This document shows positions 16,034 through 23,700 of a DNA stretch of 28,798 nucleotides, piece after piece (position 1 is the stretch's first letter; each line of letters starts with the position of its first letter). Under the pieces are notes generated by a model. It saw only the letters and a list, made by a program, of their open reading frames with translations. It was not told where the DNA came from and did no database searches. The stretch covers positions 1-28,798 of the forward strand of contig CAJJKI010000016.1 of NCBI GenBank assembly GCA_905188025.1, read 5' to 3'. Both the position numbers and the translations under genes were made by a program. The DNA is from an uncultured Eubacteriales bacterium. Its GTDB lineage: Bacteria; Bacillota_I; Bacilli_A; RF39; UBA660.

Positions 16034-16056
16034 ACATCTCTTTTAATTTCTTTCAT
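16015..16056 (-). pseudogene. First codons of a probable AAA/DUF4143-type ATPase gene
   Basis: On the minus strand GGAGGT precedes an ATG that reads MKEIKRDVYLNKLI and then runs into the integrase remnant. This opening is typical of AAA ATPases whose next segment is ITGIRRCGKS, which is absent. The match rests on 14 residues, so it is suggestive only. If right, the deletion that truncated the integrase also removed the rest of this gene. Confidence 0.4.
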
Positions 16057-16066
16057 ATTGACCTCC

Positions 16067-16104
16067 ATTGAGAATTTTTGCCGCTTTCGTCACTTTTTCT
16101 CAAT
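16067..16104. repeat. Hairpin element copy 1 (38 bases)
   Basis: Arms ATTGAGAA / TTCTCAAT around a 22-base core. The core differs at only two positions from the copy at 16462-16499, while the arms differ by paired, compensating changes. It lies just upstream of the ATPase fragment's ribosome site. Confidence 0.7.
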
Positions 16105-16125
16105 AATAGTATATACTATTAATTA

Positions 16126-16335
16126 TTAAATATTCACATTATTATCCTTTATTTCAGAAAGTTCTTCATAGTCTTTCTCGTTGCCAATTCCTTTTAAATA
16201 ATCTTTACCACCATCAATAGCAACAGCTCCACATGAACATCTTTTATAGTCATTGGTACTTTTAGACTCTATAATATCTCCACACTTTTTGCATTTTATC
16301 TTATTACTTATTATTACTTCTTTTTTCTTTTCCAT
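16126..16335 (-). CDS. Small zinc-ribbon protein (DUF7695-like)
   Basis: 69 residues. CKKCGDIIES and RCSCGAVAIDGGKDYL supply four cysteines (CxxC and CxC) for a zinc ribbon; the C-terminal third is acidic (YEELSEIKDNN). The KCGD...ESK...CSCGAVAIDGGKDYL signature resembles the DUF7695 family of unknown function (recalled, not searched). No signal or membrane segment. The ATG has a GAGGAG ribosome site, and a TATAAT about 20 bases further upstream may be its -10. Its surroundings are recombinase debris and the two 38-base hairpins flank it at 395-base spacing, so it may have arrived as cargo (inference). Confidence 0.75.
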   Translation of the reverse strand: MEKKKEVIISNKIKCKKCGDIIESKSTNDYKRCSCGAVAIDGGKDYLKGIGNEKDYEELSEIKDNNVNI

Positions 16336-16407
16336 AAGTCATCTCCTCATAATGTATTATATCATGATCTTATTTCATTTATATCATATCGTTTGCGGTA
16401 TAATACA

Positions 16408-16455
16408 TTTTACAATCATACGGATAAAATCTATATTGTCCGTATCACTGTAAAA
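16408..16455. repeat. Two-step inverted repeat
   Basis: TTTTACA, 3 bases, ATACGGA, 14-base centre, TCCGTAT, 3 bases, TGTAAAA: a fully symmetric structure with a 3x3 internal loop. It is upstream of the zinc-ribbon gene on the minus strand and abuts hairpin copy 2. No T-run follows, so it is not a normal terminator. Confidence 0.6.
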
Positions 16456-16461
16456 AAATCC

Positions 16462-16499
16462 ATTGAAGATTTTTGCCACTTTCGCCACTTTTCTTCAAT
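16462..16499. repeat. Hairpin element copy 2 (38 bases)
   Basis: Arms ATTGAAGA / TCTTCAAT around a 22-base core containing GCCACTTT twice. On the minus strand the stem is followed after GGA by six Ts, so this copy could also stop transcription. Confidence 0.7.
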
Positions 16500-16593
16500 G
16501 AACTATTCTTAAAATCAAATTTTTTGTACCTAAATTGTACCTAAAATTATTTTAGAAAAGCCGATACCTCGCAAATCCTTATAAAATGGGCAC

Positions 16594-16623
16594 AAAAAAA
16601 TGAGAGCACGGTTAAATGCTCTC
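16594..16623 (-). terminator. Intrinsic terminator downstream of murD
   Basis: Minus-strand GAGAGCA / TGCTCTC with an 8-base loop, then A and seven Ts. It abuts the outer edge of the inverted-repeat element. Confidence 0.8.
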
Positions 16624-16706
16624 TTCAGGGGGTTTTGGTTGAACACTCCTACATTAATTCGTAGCGAGTGTAAAAAGGTTGGTCATAATATCTTGTTTAT
16701 TATGAC
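16594..16706 (-). ncRNA. Candidate 110-base structured RNA inside the inverted-repeat element
   Basis: Minus-strand TTGCAA (16736-16741), 17 bases, TATAAT (16713-16718) would start RNA near 16706. The RNA would comprise the GTCATAATA hairpin, the ACACTC hairpin and the GAGAGCA terminator in series, with no reading frame. The promoter is in AT-rich sequence, so it may be fortuitous. Confidence 0.35.
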
Positions 16707-16784
16707 AATATTATTATAATATATCCATAAAATAATTGCAAGCCTTTTTACAAACTTTTTTTAATTTTCTCAAAACCCCCTGAA
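16624..16784. mobile_element. 161-bp inverted-repeat element, MITE-like
   Basis: Perfect 14-bp terminal inverted repeats TTCAGGGGGTTTTG (16624-16637) and CAAAACCCCCTGAA (16771-16784) enclose three further inverted repeats. These are ACACTC-CTAC/GTAG-GAGTGT (16643-16671), GTAAAAAGG/CCTTTTTAC (16670-16678 with 16743-16751) and GTCATAATA/TATTATGAC (16682-16706). No protein is encoded. The left end resembles ISL3-type insertion sequence ends from memory, suggesting a non-autonomous derivative, but no 8-bp target duplication is visible. AAATCCTTATA occurs both just right of it (16783-16793) and at about 16573-16583, a possible junction repeat. It could instead be a structured 3' region of murD mRNA. 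Confidence 0.5.
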
Positions 16785-16788
16785 ATCC

Positions 16789-18132
16789 TTATAGCTTCAT
16801 CACTTTATCCTTAAACATTTCTCCACGAATAGCAAAATTCTTAAACATATCAAATGACGCTGACGCTGGACTAAACAACACAACCTCACCAGGTACTGCC
16901 ACCTCACGTGCCCTAGCAATTACTTCATCAAGCCCATCCTCTACATATATCTCTATATCCTCACTGCTCTTCTCCTTCATAACAGCATCATATATCTTAT
17001 TCTTAGTAGCCCCAAATAAAATAAGCTTACTTACCTTATCCAATATTGGTCTAGCTAACGGCGTATAATCCAAATTCTTATCATATCCTCCCACTATCAA
17101 AACAATCCTCTCATTATAAGAATTAAGCCCCGCTATCGTTCTCGTAGGACTTGAAGACACTGAGTCATTATACCACTTAACTCCATCCACTTCCCTTACA
17201 AATTCAAGGCGATGCTCTACACCCTTAAACTCACTAATTGCTTGAAAAGACTTCTCCATATCTACCATATCAATAACTGCACTCATACAAGCACAAATAT
17301 TCTCATGATTATGTACTCCCCTAATATGTAACTTTTTAGTATCAAAAACTTCCTTTCCCTTATAACAAATCATTCCATTCATTACATAAAAAGCATTAGT
17401 CTCCTCATACCTACTAAAATATCTAATCTCCCTTGAAGAAGTAAACTTACTAGTAATCTCATTATCATGATTAAGCACTAAAATACCATTATCATTATTC
17501 TTAAAAATACACTTCTTAGCATCAATATATTCCTGATAATCCTTATGCTTATCCAAATGATTAGGACTAATATTAGTAATAACTGCAATATCTGGACTAA
17601 CATCCATATCCATCAATTGAAAAGATGATAACTCAAGAACCACTACATCATTCTTAGTCATCTCGCCAATCTTTGTAAATAATGGCACCCCAATATTACC
17701 ACCAAGATATGTCTTATAACCATTACTTCTAAGTACCAAATCAATCAAAGTAGTAGTAGTAGTCTTACCATCAGAGCCAGTTACTCCAATAGTCTTAGCA
17801 GGACTTAACTTAAGAACCTCTTCTACTTCCGTAGTAATATAAGCTCCTCTCTCCTTCTCTCTAACTAACTCTTCTTGACTTGGCAAGCATCCAGGAGCCC
17901 TAAATATAATATCAAATCCAACTAAATGATCCAAGTATCCGTCTCCTTCATAAACCTGATATCCATATTTACTAACGTCTACACTTATCTCCTTATCGTT
18001 AAATAAGACTACATCCTTACAACCTAAATTATATAAATAATCCAGTAAAGGCAAATTACTTACCCCAAGACCTATAATAGCTACCTTTCCATTAAGTAAT
18101 CTCTTATTAAATTCATCCAACTTACTATTCAT
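16789..18132 (-). CDS. murD: UDP-N-acetylmuramoylalanine-D-glutamate ligase
   Basis: Adds D-glutamate to UDP-MurNAc-L-Ala in the cytosol, an ATP-dependent step of peptidoglycan precursor synthesis. All three Mur ligase domains are present in 447 residues, the usual length: an N-terminal Rossmann domain (VAIIGLGVSNLPLLDYL), the central ATPase with P-loop TGSDGKTT (118-125), ELSSFQL and NISPNHLDKH, and the C-terminal domain with HRLE, YNDSVSSSPT and IVGGYDKNLDY. Strong AAGGAGAG ribosome site. In most Firmicutes murD sits in the division/cell wall cluster between mraY and ftsW; here it stands alone, several genes from mraZ-rsmH-ftsL-PBP, so the cluster has been split. Confirms a peptidoglycan-making organism. 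Confidence 0.96.
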   Translation of the reverse strand: MNSKLDEFNKRLLNGKVAIIGLGVSNLPLLDYLYNLGCKDVVLFNDKEISVDVSKYGYQVYEGDGYLDHLVGFDIIFRAPGCLPSQEELVREKERGAYITTEVEEVLKLSPAKTIGVTGSDGKTTTTTLIDLVLRSNGYKTYLGGNIGVPLFTKIGEMTKNDVVVLELSSFQLMDMDVSPDIAVITNISPNHLDKHKDYQEYIDAKKCIFKNNDNGILVLNHDNEITSKFTSSREIRYFSRYEETNAFYVMNGMICYKGKEVFDTKKLHIRGVHNHENICACMSAVIDMVDMEKSFQAISEFKGVEHRLEFVREVDGVKWYNDSVSSSPTRTIAGLNSYNERIVLIVGGYDKNLDYTPLARPILDKVSKLILFGATKNKIYDAVMKEKSSEDIEIYVEDGLDEVIARAREVAVPGEVVLFSPASASFDMFKNFAIRGEMFKDKVMKL

Positions 18133-18466
18133 AATAATATCTCTCCTTAAGTTATCACATAACTATATAAAATTTACTCATCTAACAAAGCCAATAATCA
18201 TCAACTTATCAAAAAGTACCATTGTCCAATCATCAATAATCATTACAGAAACAATCATTATCTCATCAGCAACTCCCATTACCTCAACCATCAATAATCA
18301 TCAATTTATTAACCATCCATAAAAGTAAAAGCAATCAAACAAAACACAAGAAGTAATCACCATCAAGCATCACAATCAATCACAATCAAGCATCATCAGG
18401 CAGCACCATCACCACCAACAATCGCAAAAACAACCACCAGCACGCCTGCCACTTATATTCCTGTCT
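18133..18466. other. Gene-free, G-poor low-complexity stretch
   Basis: 334 bases with very few Gs on the plus strand, rich in CATCA/CAATCA words. CAATAATCAT appears at 18192, 18234 and 18292. No ORF with a ribosome site, no convincing hairpin with T-run, and no regularly spaced repeats. It contains the murD leader at its left end. Confidence 0.6.
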
Positions 18467-19702
18467 CTACTTCTTCATAAATTCACTTACTGCATTAATT
18501 ACCGCTATCTTACCATAATCATATGTAAGCGATCCCTGTAAATATGCCATATAAGGATCCCTAAGTGGTCCATCACAAGATATCTCAATAGAAGAGCCCT
18601 GTGTAAATGATCCAGATGCCATAATAACCTGACTATCATATCCAGGCATATCCGAAGGTGTAGGTTCCACAAAAGAATCAATTGCTGAACTATTTTGAAT
18701 TACCTTACAAAAATCAATCAACTTATATTTATTTCTAAACTCAATATTAAGAACAATATCTACCATCTCCTCATTATATCTAGGAGACACCTTATAACCT
18801 AACTGTTCCATTACATAACTAAATAATATCTTTGTCTTAAGACTACTCTTAACCACACTAGGAGCCATATAAAGACCTAATAAGAACTTCCTATTATTGT
18901 CTCCTGCAGGGCCTACTTCCTTACCCTGGCCAGGAACATTAAGCCTCTCAGCACATAATTCCACTAACTTCTTCTTACCACAAATATAAGCTCCATTAGT
19001 AGCAATACCAGCGCCCAAATTCTTAATCAAACTACCCACTACCAAGTCAGCTCCTACCTCTGTAGGTTCCTTATAAGAAACAAACTCACAGTAGCAGTTA
19101 TCTACCATAATAATAACTTCCTTATCTACCTTTCTAATATCACTAATAATCTTAGCTAACTTATCAATACCAATACTATCCCTCGTAGAATATCCCTTAC
19201 TTCTTTGAATAGTAATTAACTTAACCTGTTTAGCAAGAAGCATCTTGTATATAGATTCCTTATCAAATTCATTATTGATAAGATCTATTTGTTCATACTT
19301 TATACCATAACTCATCAAACTACTGTCATTAGGAGTAATACCAATTACCTTATCTAAAGTATCATATGGCTTACCCGTAATAGATAGCATTGTATCACCA
19401 GGACGAAGCATTGCACTCATCGCAACCGTCAAAGCTTGAGTACCTGATATTAGTTGTCCCCTAACCAAAGCATCCTCACACTTAAATACTTCACTATATA
19501 CTTCCTCTACCACATCTCTTCCCATGTCATTGTAGCCGTATCCATTTGTACCATGTAAATGAGCCTCACTCACCCTAGCATTTTGCATTGCCTTAAGTAC
19601 CTTCATGCTATTAAAGAAACATAACTTATCAACCTCTTCAAATTGACTCTTAACCCTGTCCTCACAATCATATACAAATTCAATTATATTCTTTCTATCC
19701 AT
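18467..19702 (-). CDS. Methionine gamma-lyase family PLP enzyme (YnbB/aluminium-resistance family)
   Basis: A 411-residue fold-type I PLP enzyme. Landmarks: HLHGTNGYGYNDMGRDV near the start, the cofactor-binding LISGTQAL, IMVDNCYCEFV carrying the PLP aspartate, and VGSLIKNLGAGIA with predicted Schiff-base K227. PGQGKEVGPAGDNNR and the C-terminal SQVIMASGSFTQGSSIEISCDGP are hallmarks of the family annotated as aluminium resistance/methionine gamma-lyase. True substrate is uncertain; members are thought to cleave sulfur amino acids such as methionine or cystathionine. The start overlaps the end of the upstream SDR gene, so the two are translated from one mRNA. A start lysine cluster and acidic helix show no export signal. 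Confidence 0.9.
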   Translation of the reverse strand: MDRKNIIEFVYDCEDRVKSQFEEVDKLCFFNSMKVLKAMQNARVSEAHLHGTNGYGYNDMGRDVVEEVYSEVFKCEDALVRGQLISGTQALTVAMSAMLRPGDTMLSITGKPYDTLDKVIGITPNDSSLMSYGIKYEQIDLINNEFDKESIYKMLLAKQVKLITIQRSKGYSTRDSIGIDKLAKIISDIRKVDKEVIIMVDNCYCEFVSYKEPTEVGADLVVGSLIKNLGAGIATNGAYICGKKKLVELCAERLNVPGQGKEVGPAGDNNRKFLLGLYMAPSVVKSSLKTKILFSYVMEQLGYKVSPRYNEEMVDIVLNIEFRNKYKLIDFCKVIQNSSAIDSFVEPTPSDMPGYDSQVIMASGSFTQGSSIEISCDGPLRDPYMAYLQGSLTYDYGKIAVINAVSEFMKK

Positions 19703-20391
19703 AACCTATCATCCTTTATATCTATTCTTATTATCTCCGTATCCTTATTCATTCTCTTATAGTATCCATCTTCTACTATAGAAGTTATACCAGTAGTTAT
19801 CTCATCTACACTAATAAGCCTACTCTGATTAACTCTCTTAAGTTCACTTATCAAGTACTCTTGATTCATCTCTCTAGTACTATCACTATCTATCCAATTA
19901 GGACATATACAAATAATCTTACTATCTATATAATGCCCCATTATCTCACTCATCTTAATAATCCCATTCTTACTAAGAGCATAATCCAAATTATATTCAC
20001 TATATGTATCAATTCCATCAGTACTACTCATATTGATAATGAGCCCCCCACTATTATACCTAGCATATATTTGATTACACAAAAACATACCTACTAAGTT
20101 AACCTCAAGTACACTCATCATTTCCTTCTTAGTCTTATTAAGAATACTATTATCCATACTAATAGAAGCCATATTTATAAGTACATAATCATTATTAAAT
20201 CTCTTGTTAGCAAGACTAATAACCCTTAAAATATCCTCTTCACTTCTCACATCACATTGACAAGTCTCCACTAAAGGAATATCTACTCTATGTTTATTAT
20301 AAGTACTAATAACTCCATATCCTTTGTTAACTAGCTGTTTAGCTAAACTAATTCCTATATCAGTACTTCCTCCGATAATTAATACATTCAT
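19684..20391 (-). CDS. Short-chain dehydrogenase/reductase
   Basis: A 235-residue NAD(P)-dependent oxidoreductase of the classical SDR type. The Rossmann glycine motif is GGSTDIG (7-13), with CDV (46-48) for the adenine ring. INMAS (72-76) replaces the usual NNAG, and N98, S122/S123 and Y137-x3-K141 form the catalytic set. The C-terminal IDIKDDRLW is unlike FabG proteins, so it is probably not FabG itself. The substrate is unknown. It overlaps the following PLP enzyme gene by 18 bases, which suggests a shared pathway. Ribosome site GAGGATG is fairly distant (about 10 bases) from the ATG. Confidence 0.88.
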   Translation of the reverse strand: MNVLIIGGSTDIGISLAKQLVNKGYGVISTYNKHRVDIPLVETCQCDVRSEEDILRVISLANKRFNNDYVLINMASISMDNSILNKTKKEMMSVLEVNLVGMFLCNQIYARYNSGGLIINMSSTDGIDTYSEYNLDYALSKNGIIKMSEIMGHYIDSKIICICPNWIDSDSTREMNQEYLISELKRVNQSRLISVDEITTGITSIVEDGYYKRMNKDTEIIRIDIKDDRLWIERI

Positions 20392-20436
20392 AACCCAATC
20401 ATCCTCATTAATTCATCTTTTTTATCATATCGTTAT

Positions 20437-20473
20437 CCACCCTCACCACTTATCTATAACAGGGTGGCTTTTT
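20437..20473. promoter_or_regulatory. Leader inverted repeat before the SDR operon
   Basis: CCACCCT / AGGGTGG around 17 bases. On the plus strand it is followed by five Ts, but no plus-strand gene ends here. On the minus strand it sits in the 5' leader about 46 bases before the SDR start, where it could be a regulatory hairpin. The rest of 20392-20642 holds only a TTTTTTCTAGAAAAAA palindrome and a possible extended -10 (TGCTACAAT). Confidence 0.4.
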
Positions 20474-20642
20474 GATATTTCTTTTACTTACTTAATTGTA
20501 GCATTTTTTCTAGAAAAAATCTATACTTATCATAAAGAAAAAGAACTTATCCGTAAGTCCTCTTCCATAAATTATTTTTCTTCTACCTCTACCATCCTTA
20601 TCATCATATCAAACTATTAATTTTCCTCTCTTTTTTTAATAA

Positions 20643-20906
20643 TTAATCTTTTATTATTTCATTCATCTTATCAACTGAATCTCTAAACTTATTCATCATC
20701 TTTCTTATATCTACATTATCATTTCCTGCTTGCTTTTGCCATTCCTTATTAAAAGTATAAGATCCATTTGTACATAAAGTCTGACTCACTAACATTAACC
20801 AATTACCCAAAGCATTTTGCTCAGTACTACTAAGATTATCTATCAAAATATATCCCAGTATAAAAGCCAAAACCGTTAATATTTTTGCTTCTTCTTCCTT
20901 ACTCAT
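20643..20906 (-). CDS. Small hypothetical protein
   Basis: 87 residues, not recognised by function. Residues 8-24 are hydrophobic (ILTVLAFILGYILIDNL), followed by SSTEQNALGNWLMLVSQTL and a hydrophilic helical tail (IRKMMNKFRDSVDKMNEIIKD). It could be a small membrane-associated protein. Related-looking short proteins with the EQNALGNWLML signature occur in gut Firmicutes, as far as I recall. Unusually, there is no ribosome site: the 15 bases before the ATG follow directly after the upstream gene's terminator T-run. It may be leaderless, or translated by a weak start. Confidence 0.65.
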   Translation of the reverse strand: MSKEEEAKILTVLAFILGYILIDNLSSTEQNALGNWLMLVSQTLCTNGSYTFNKEWQKQAGNDNVDIRKMMNKFRDSVDKMNEIIKD

Positions 20907-20919
20907 ACTAAATAATATG

Positions 20920-20948
20920 AAAAAAAGAGGATATTTTGCTATCCTCTT
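20920..20948 (-). terminator. Terminator overlapping the stop codon of the upstream gene
   Basis: Perfect 9-bp stem AAGAGGATA / TATCCTCTT with a 6-base loop, then seven Ts on the minus strand. The 5' arm encodes the last codons (Arg-Gly) and part of the stop of the 178-residue protein gene. Confidence 0.85.
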
Positions 20949-21475
20949 ACTACTTTTGTAGAAAATATTGTAGGTATCAATTTTCTAACTAAAGGTTTAT
21001 CTATCTTACTAGGAGTTAACTTCTCTCCTATCTCCTTTATTGCTTTATTTCTCTTTGATTCATCATCTTTATTCTTACTGGTATAAACAATACTATCAAT
21101 TTTAAAGTCAAAATCAAATTTTATTAATTTTCTAACTTTATTCAGCAATACCATTAGTTGTTCTTCATTAATAGTACCATCATTAACAGTTATTCCAAAC
21201 GTTCTTCCATCAAACATTAAAGGTTCAAACATTTGATAATTTTGCTTGCTGTCTTCTGAGCCAAATTTATATCTCGAATATAAATAATTATCAACTAACA
21301 CTAAATAATTTTCTTGTATAGTTTTACTTTGAATCAATATTGGATTATCACTTTCATAATCTTGTACTTTAAGTTCTTCATATAACAGTATAGCAATAAT
21401 TCTAATATTGTTTGTTAAATACTCCGAGGGATAATCATCATCATCCAATGTAAAAGTATATATTCTTTTATTCAT
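20939..21475 (-). CDS. Hypothetical protein, unknown function
   Basis: 178 residues from the ATG at 21475, whose upstream GGAAGAGAG is the only plausible ribosome site. A longer frame from a GTG at 21517 would begin inside the promoter. The sequence is hydrophilic, mixed alpha/beta (IYTFTLDDDDYPSEYL, NPILIQSKTIQENYLVLVDNYLYSRY, MLFDGRTFGITV-like segment, LIKFDFDFKIDSIVYTSKNKDDE) and ends basic. No signal, membrane helix or cysteine pairs. It has its own strong promoter and terminator, so it is expressed independently of the neighbouring division operon. I do not recognise a family. Confidence 0.68.
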   Translation of the reverse strand: MNKRIYTFTLDDDDYPSEYLTNNIRIIAILLYEELKVQDYESDNPILIQSKTIQENYLVLVDNYLYSRYKFGSEDSKQNYQMFEPLMFDGRTFGITVNDGTINEEQLMVLLNKVRKLIKFDFDFKIDSIVYTSKNKDDESKRNKAIKEIGEKLTPSKIDKPLVRKLIPTIFSTKVVRG

Positions 21476-21507
21476 TTCACTCTCTTCCTTCTTCGTTTCG
21501 GAATACA

Positions 21508-21536
21508 ATCTTATCACAAAATAATAAATTTGTCAA
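21508..21536 (-). promoter_or_regulatory. Promoter of the 178-residue protein gene
   Basis: Minus-strand TTGACA (21531-21536), 17 bases, TAAGAT (21508-21513) with a TG extension. It lies between the PBP stop codon and the next gene, only 5 bases from the PBP stop. Confidence 0.8.
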
Positions 21537-21541
21537 TATAT

Positions 21542-23692
21542 CTAACTGCCATATATTTCCTTAAGTTCTATCTCCACCTTCTTATCAATCTTTTCACCCT
21601 GAGAAATATTTTGACTAACCACATAGCCATATCCTGATAAAGTATATTCTACTCCCATCAAATCTAGTACACTTTTAACTTCTTTATAAGATAATCCCGA
21701 TAAATCAATCATTGTCTTATCATAACTATTAGTCTTTAACACTACTAAATCCCCTTCATATAACTTAATATCCTTACTAGGATACTGCTTAACTATCTTA
21801 TTACCAGTACCTAGTGTTAATACCTTTATATTCTTATCCTCTAATTCCTTAATTACTTCCGTAGTAGTCTTATTAATATAATTACCCATATCATATCCTA
21901 AAACCTTACTACTACTACCATCCAAATTCAAATATTTAGAAGTATTTACTAGAACATCTTTAACTGCTGGAGCCATATAATTATATGTATCCTTTGGCTT
22001 CTTCATCGCTATATAAATAATAATCTCTGGATCGTCTCCAGGATAAAGACCTGCAAATGAATATATATAATTACTTCCTCCTGTTAAATATTTACCATTC
22101 TCATATATTGAAGCTGTACCTGTCTTACCTATCAAATCATACCCTTCCATCCTATAAGCATAACCTGTACCAGTAGTTATATCTTCTGAAATAACACTTC
22201 TAAGTAATTCCTTAATCTTATCTATAGTACTCTTACTAACTACCTTTCCAACTTCCTCACGACTATTCTCAAGTACTGTCTTACTACTACTATTTACTAC
22301 TTTAGATACTATATAAGGCTTAACCATAATTCCATCATTAGCCACTATCGTTAATCCCTGTAGCATTTGAATTGGACTAACCATAATACCTTGTCCATAT
22401 CCAGCCGTAGCAGCCTCAACGTCATAAGTAAAATTAATATCTCCCTTAAGTTCATTATTTAAAGATATACCTGTCTTCTTACCAAAACCAAACTTATCAT
22501 AACAAGCCTTAAGTTCCTTCTTTGTAATAACTCCATCTAATAAATTAGCTACTCCAATATTAGAAGACATTGCAAATCCATAGTCATAAGTAATCTCTCC
22601 CCATCCAGTACCATTCCAGTCACGAATAGTAACTGTATCATTCTCATCAAGTTCCGATACATAAGTCTTACTACCAGACATAAACTTATCATTACCATTA
22701 TATTTACCACTATCTATTGCACACATATAACTAAATGTCTTCATCGTAGATCCTGGTTCATATGTATAACTAACTAGTGGATCCATATAATTAGTTAAAT
22801 TTCTTATATTAGGATCAAATGATGGAGTAGAAGAATATCCTAGTATTGCCCCACTCTTAGCATTCATTACTCCCATCACTATCCATTCAGCTTCACTATC
22901 ACTCTGTGCCTTCTTAACAGCATTTTCAATAAATAACTGAATACTACTATCAATAGTTAAATATATATCACTACCATCTACTGCTTCTTCCTTATATTCA
23001 TTAGAATTAACTATCTTATTGCCTCTACCATCCTTCTCATAAGTAATATATCCTGCTGTACCAGTAAGTTCATCATTATAGTATCCCTCTATTCCTAACT
23101 CTCCTACCATATACATATTACCATCTATTTCTTTATTCTTTGTGTATCCTAATAAATAAGAAGCAAAATCCCCATTCGGATAATATCTCTTAGTACTCTT
23201 AATAAAATCTATTCCTGGTAAATTTAAATTCTTAATCTCTTCCATCTTTAACTGACTAAGATTCTTTCCTCCAGTACCAAATTCTACTTGATAAGCATCT
23301 TTATTAAGTAATTCTAATATTCTCTCATAAGAAGTATCTATATGTTGAGATAATACTCTAGCAGTCTCTTCCTTATCCTTAACATGTCTAACCTCATCAC
23401 TACCTTCACTCCTAGAAGCATCCAAATAAGCAATTAAAGTATAACTAGACACATCCTGTGCTAAAGCATTTCCCTTAGTATCATATATTGTTCCTCTCTC
23501 TGGTAAAAGTACCTCTTCAGATACATTTCTATTCTTAATAAACTCACTAATAGTCATCTTACCATTAGCCTTATAATCTACTAAGCATCTATATCCTAAA
23601 GATATACCATATATCAAAAACAAAAAAAAGACAGTAAGATACATAAACTTACTTATTTTAAGCTTATTAATATTTATCTTACTGTCTTTCAT
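21542..23692 (-). CDS. pbpB: Class B penicillin-binding protein (PBP2b/FtsI type) with PASTA domains
   Basis: The septal D,D-transpeptidase that cross-links peptidoglycan at division. 716 residues: a short cytoplasmic start, one membrane helix (about 15-33), a dimerisation/pedestal domain with RGTIYDTKGNALA, and the transpeptidase domain. The latter has all active-site motifs: STMK with nucleophile S315, SSN (376-378) and KTGTAS (K523). Two PASTA domains follow (about 598-660 and 661-716). Length fits PBP2b/SpoVD proteins; its position after mraZ-rsmH-ftsL favours the division enzyme over sporulation SpoVD. Ribosome site AGGTG; 8 bases after ftsL. PASTA domains bind muropeptides or beta-lactams in relatives. 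Confidence 0.93.
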   Translation of the reverse strand: MKDSKININKLKISKFMYLTVFFLFLIYGISLGYRCLVDYKANGKMTISEFIKNRNVSEEVLLPERGTIYDTKGNALAQDVSSYTLIAYLDASRSEGSDEVRHVKDKEETARVLSQHIDTSYERILELLNKDAYQVEFGTGGKNLSQLKMEEIKNLNLPGIDFIKSTKRYYPNGDFASYLLGYTKNKEIDGNMYMVGELGIEGYYNDELTGTAGYITYEKDGRGNKIVNSNEYKEEAVDGSDIYLTIDSSIQLFIENAVKKAQSDSEAEWIVMGVMNAKSGAILGYSSTPSFDPNIRNLTNYMDPLVSYTYEPGSTMKTFSYMCAIDSGKYNGNDKFMSGSKTYVSELDENDTVTIRDWNGTGWGEITYDYGFAMSSNIGVANLLDGVITKKELKACYDKFGFGKKTGISLNNELKGDINFTYDVEAATAGYGQGIMVSPIQMLQGLTIVANDGIMVKPYIVSKVVNSSSKTVLENSREEVGKVVSKSTIDKIKELLRSVISEDITTGTGYAYRMEGYDLIGKTGTASIYENGKYLTGGSNYIYSFAGLYPGDDPEIIIYIAMKKPKDTYNYMAPAVKDVLVNTSKYLNLDGSSSKVLGYDMGNYINKTTTEVIKELEDKNIKVLTLGTGNKIVKQYPSKDIKLYEGDLVVLKTNSYDKTMIDLSGLSYKEVKSVLDLMGVEYTLSGYGYVVSQNISQGEKIDKKVEIELKEIYGS

Positions 23693-23700
23693 ATTATCAC

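Noticed and set aside
16624..16784. tRNA, tmRNA or a group II intron-like RNA
   Set aside because: No cloverleaf, T-loop or acceptor features and no reverse transcriptase; the palindromes are better explained as an inverted-repeat element or a small RNA.
18181..18466. Possible CRISPR array or tandem repeats
   Set aside because: The recurring words are short (10-11 bases), unevenly spaced and without conserved repeats around unique spacers.
20324..20620. A 98-residue plus-strand frame ending in a hydrophobic region
   Set aside because: Much of it is antisense to the SDR gene, it has no ribosome site, and a terminator-like hairpin lies inside it.
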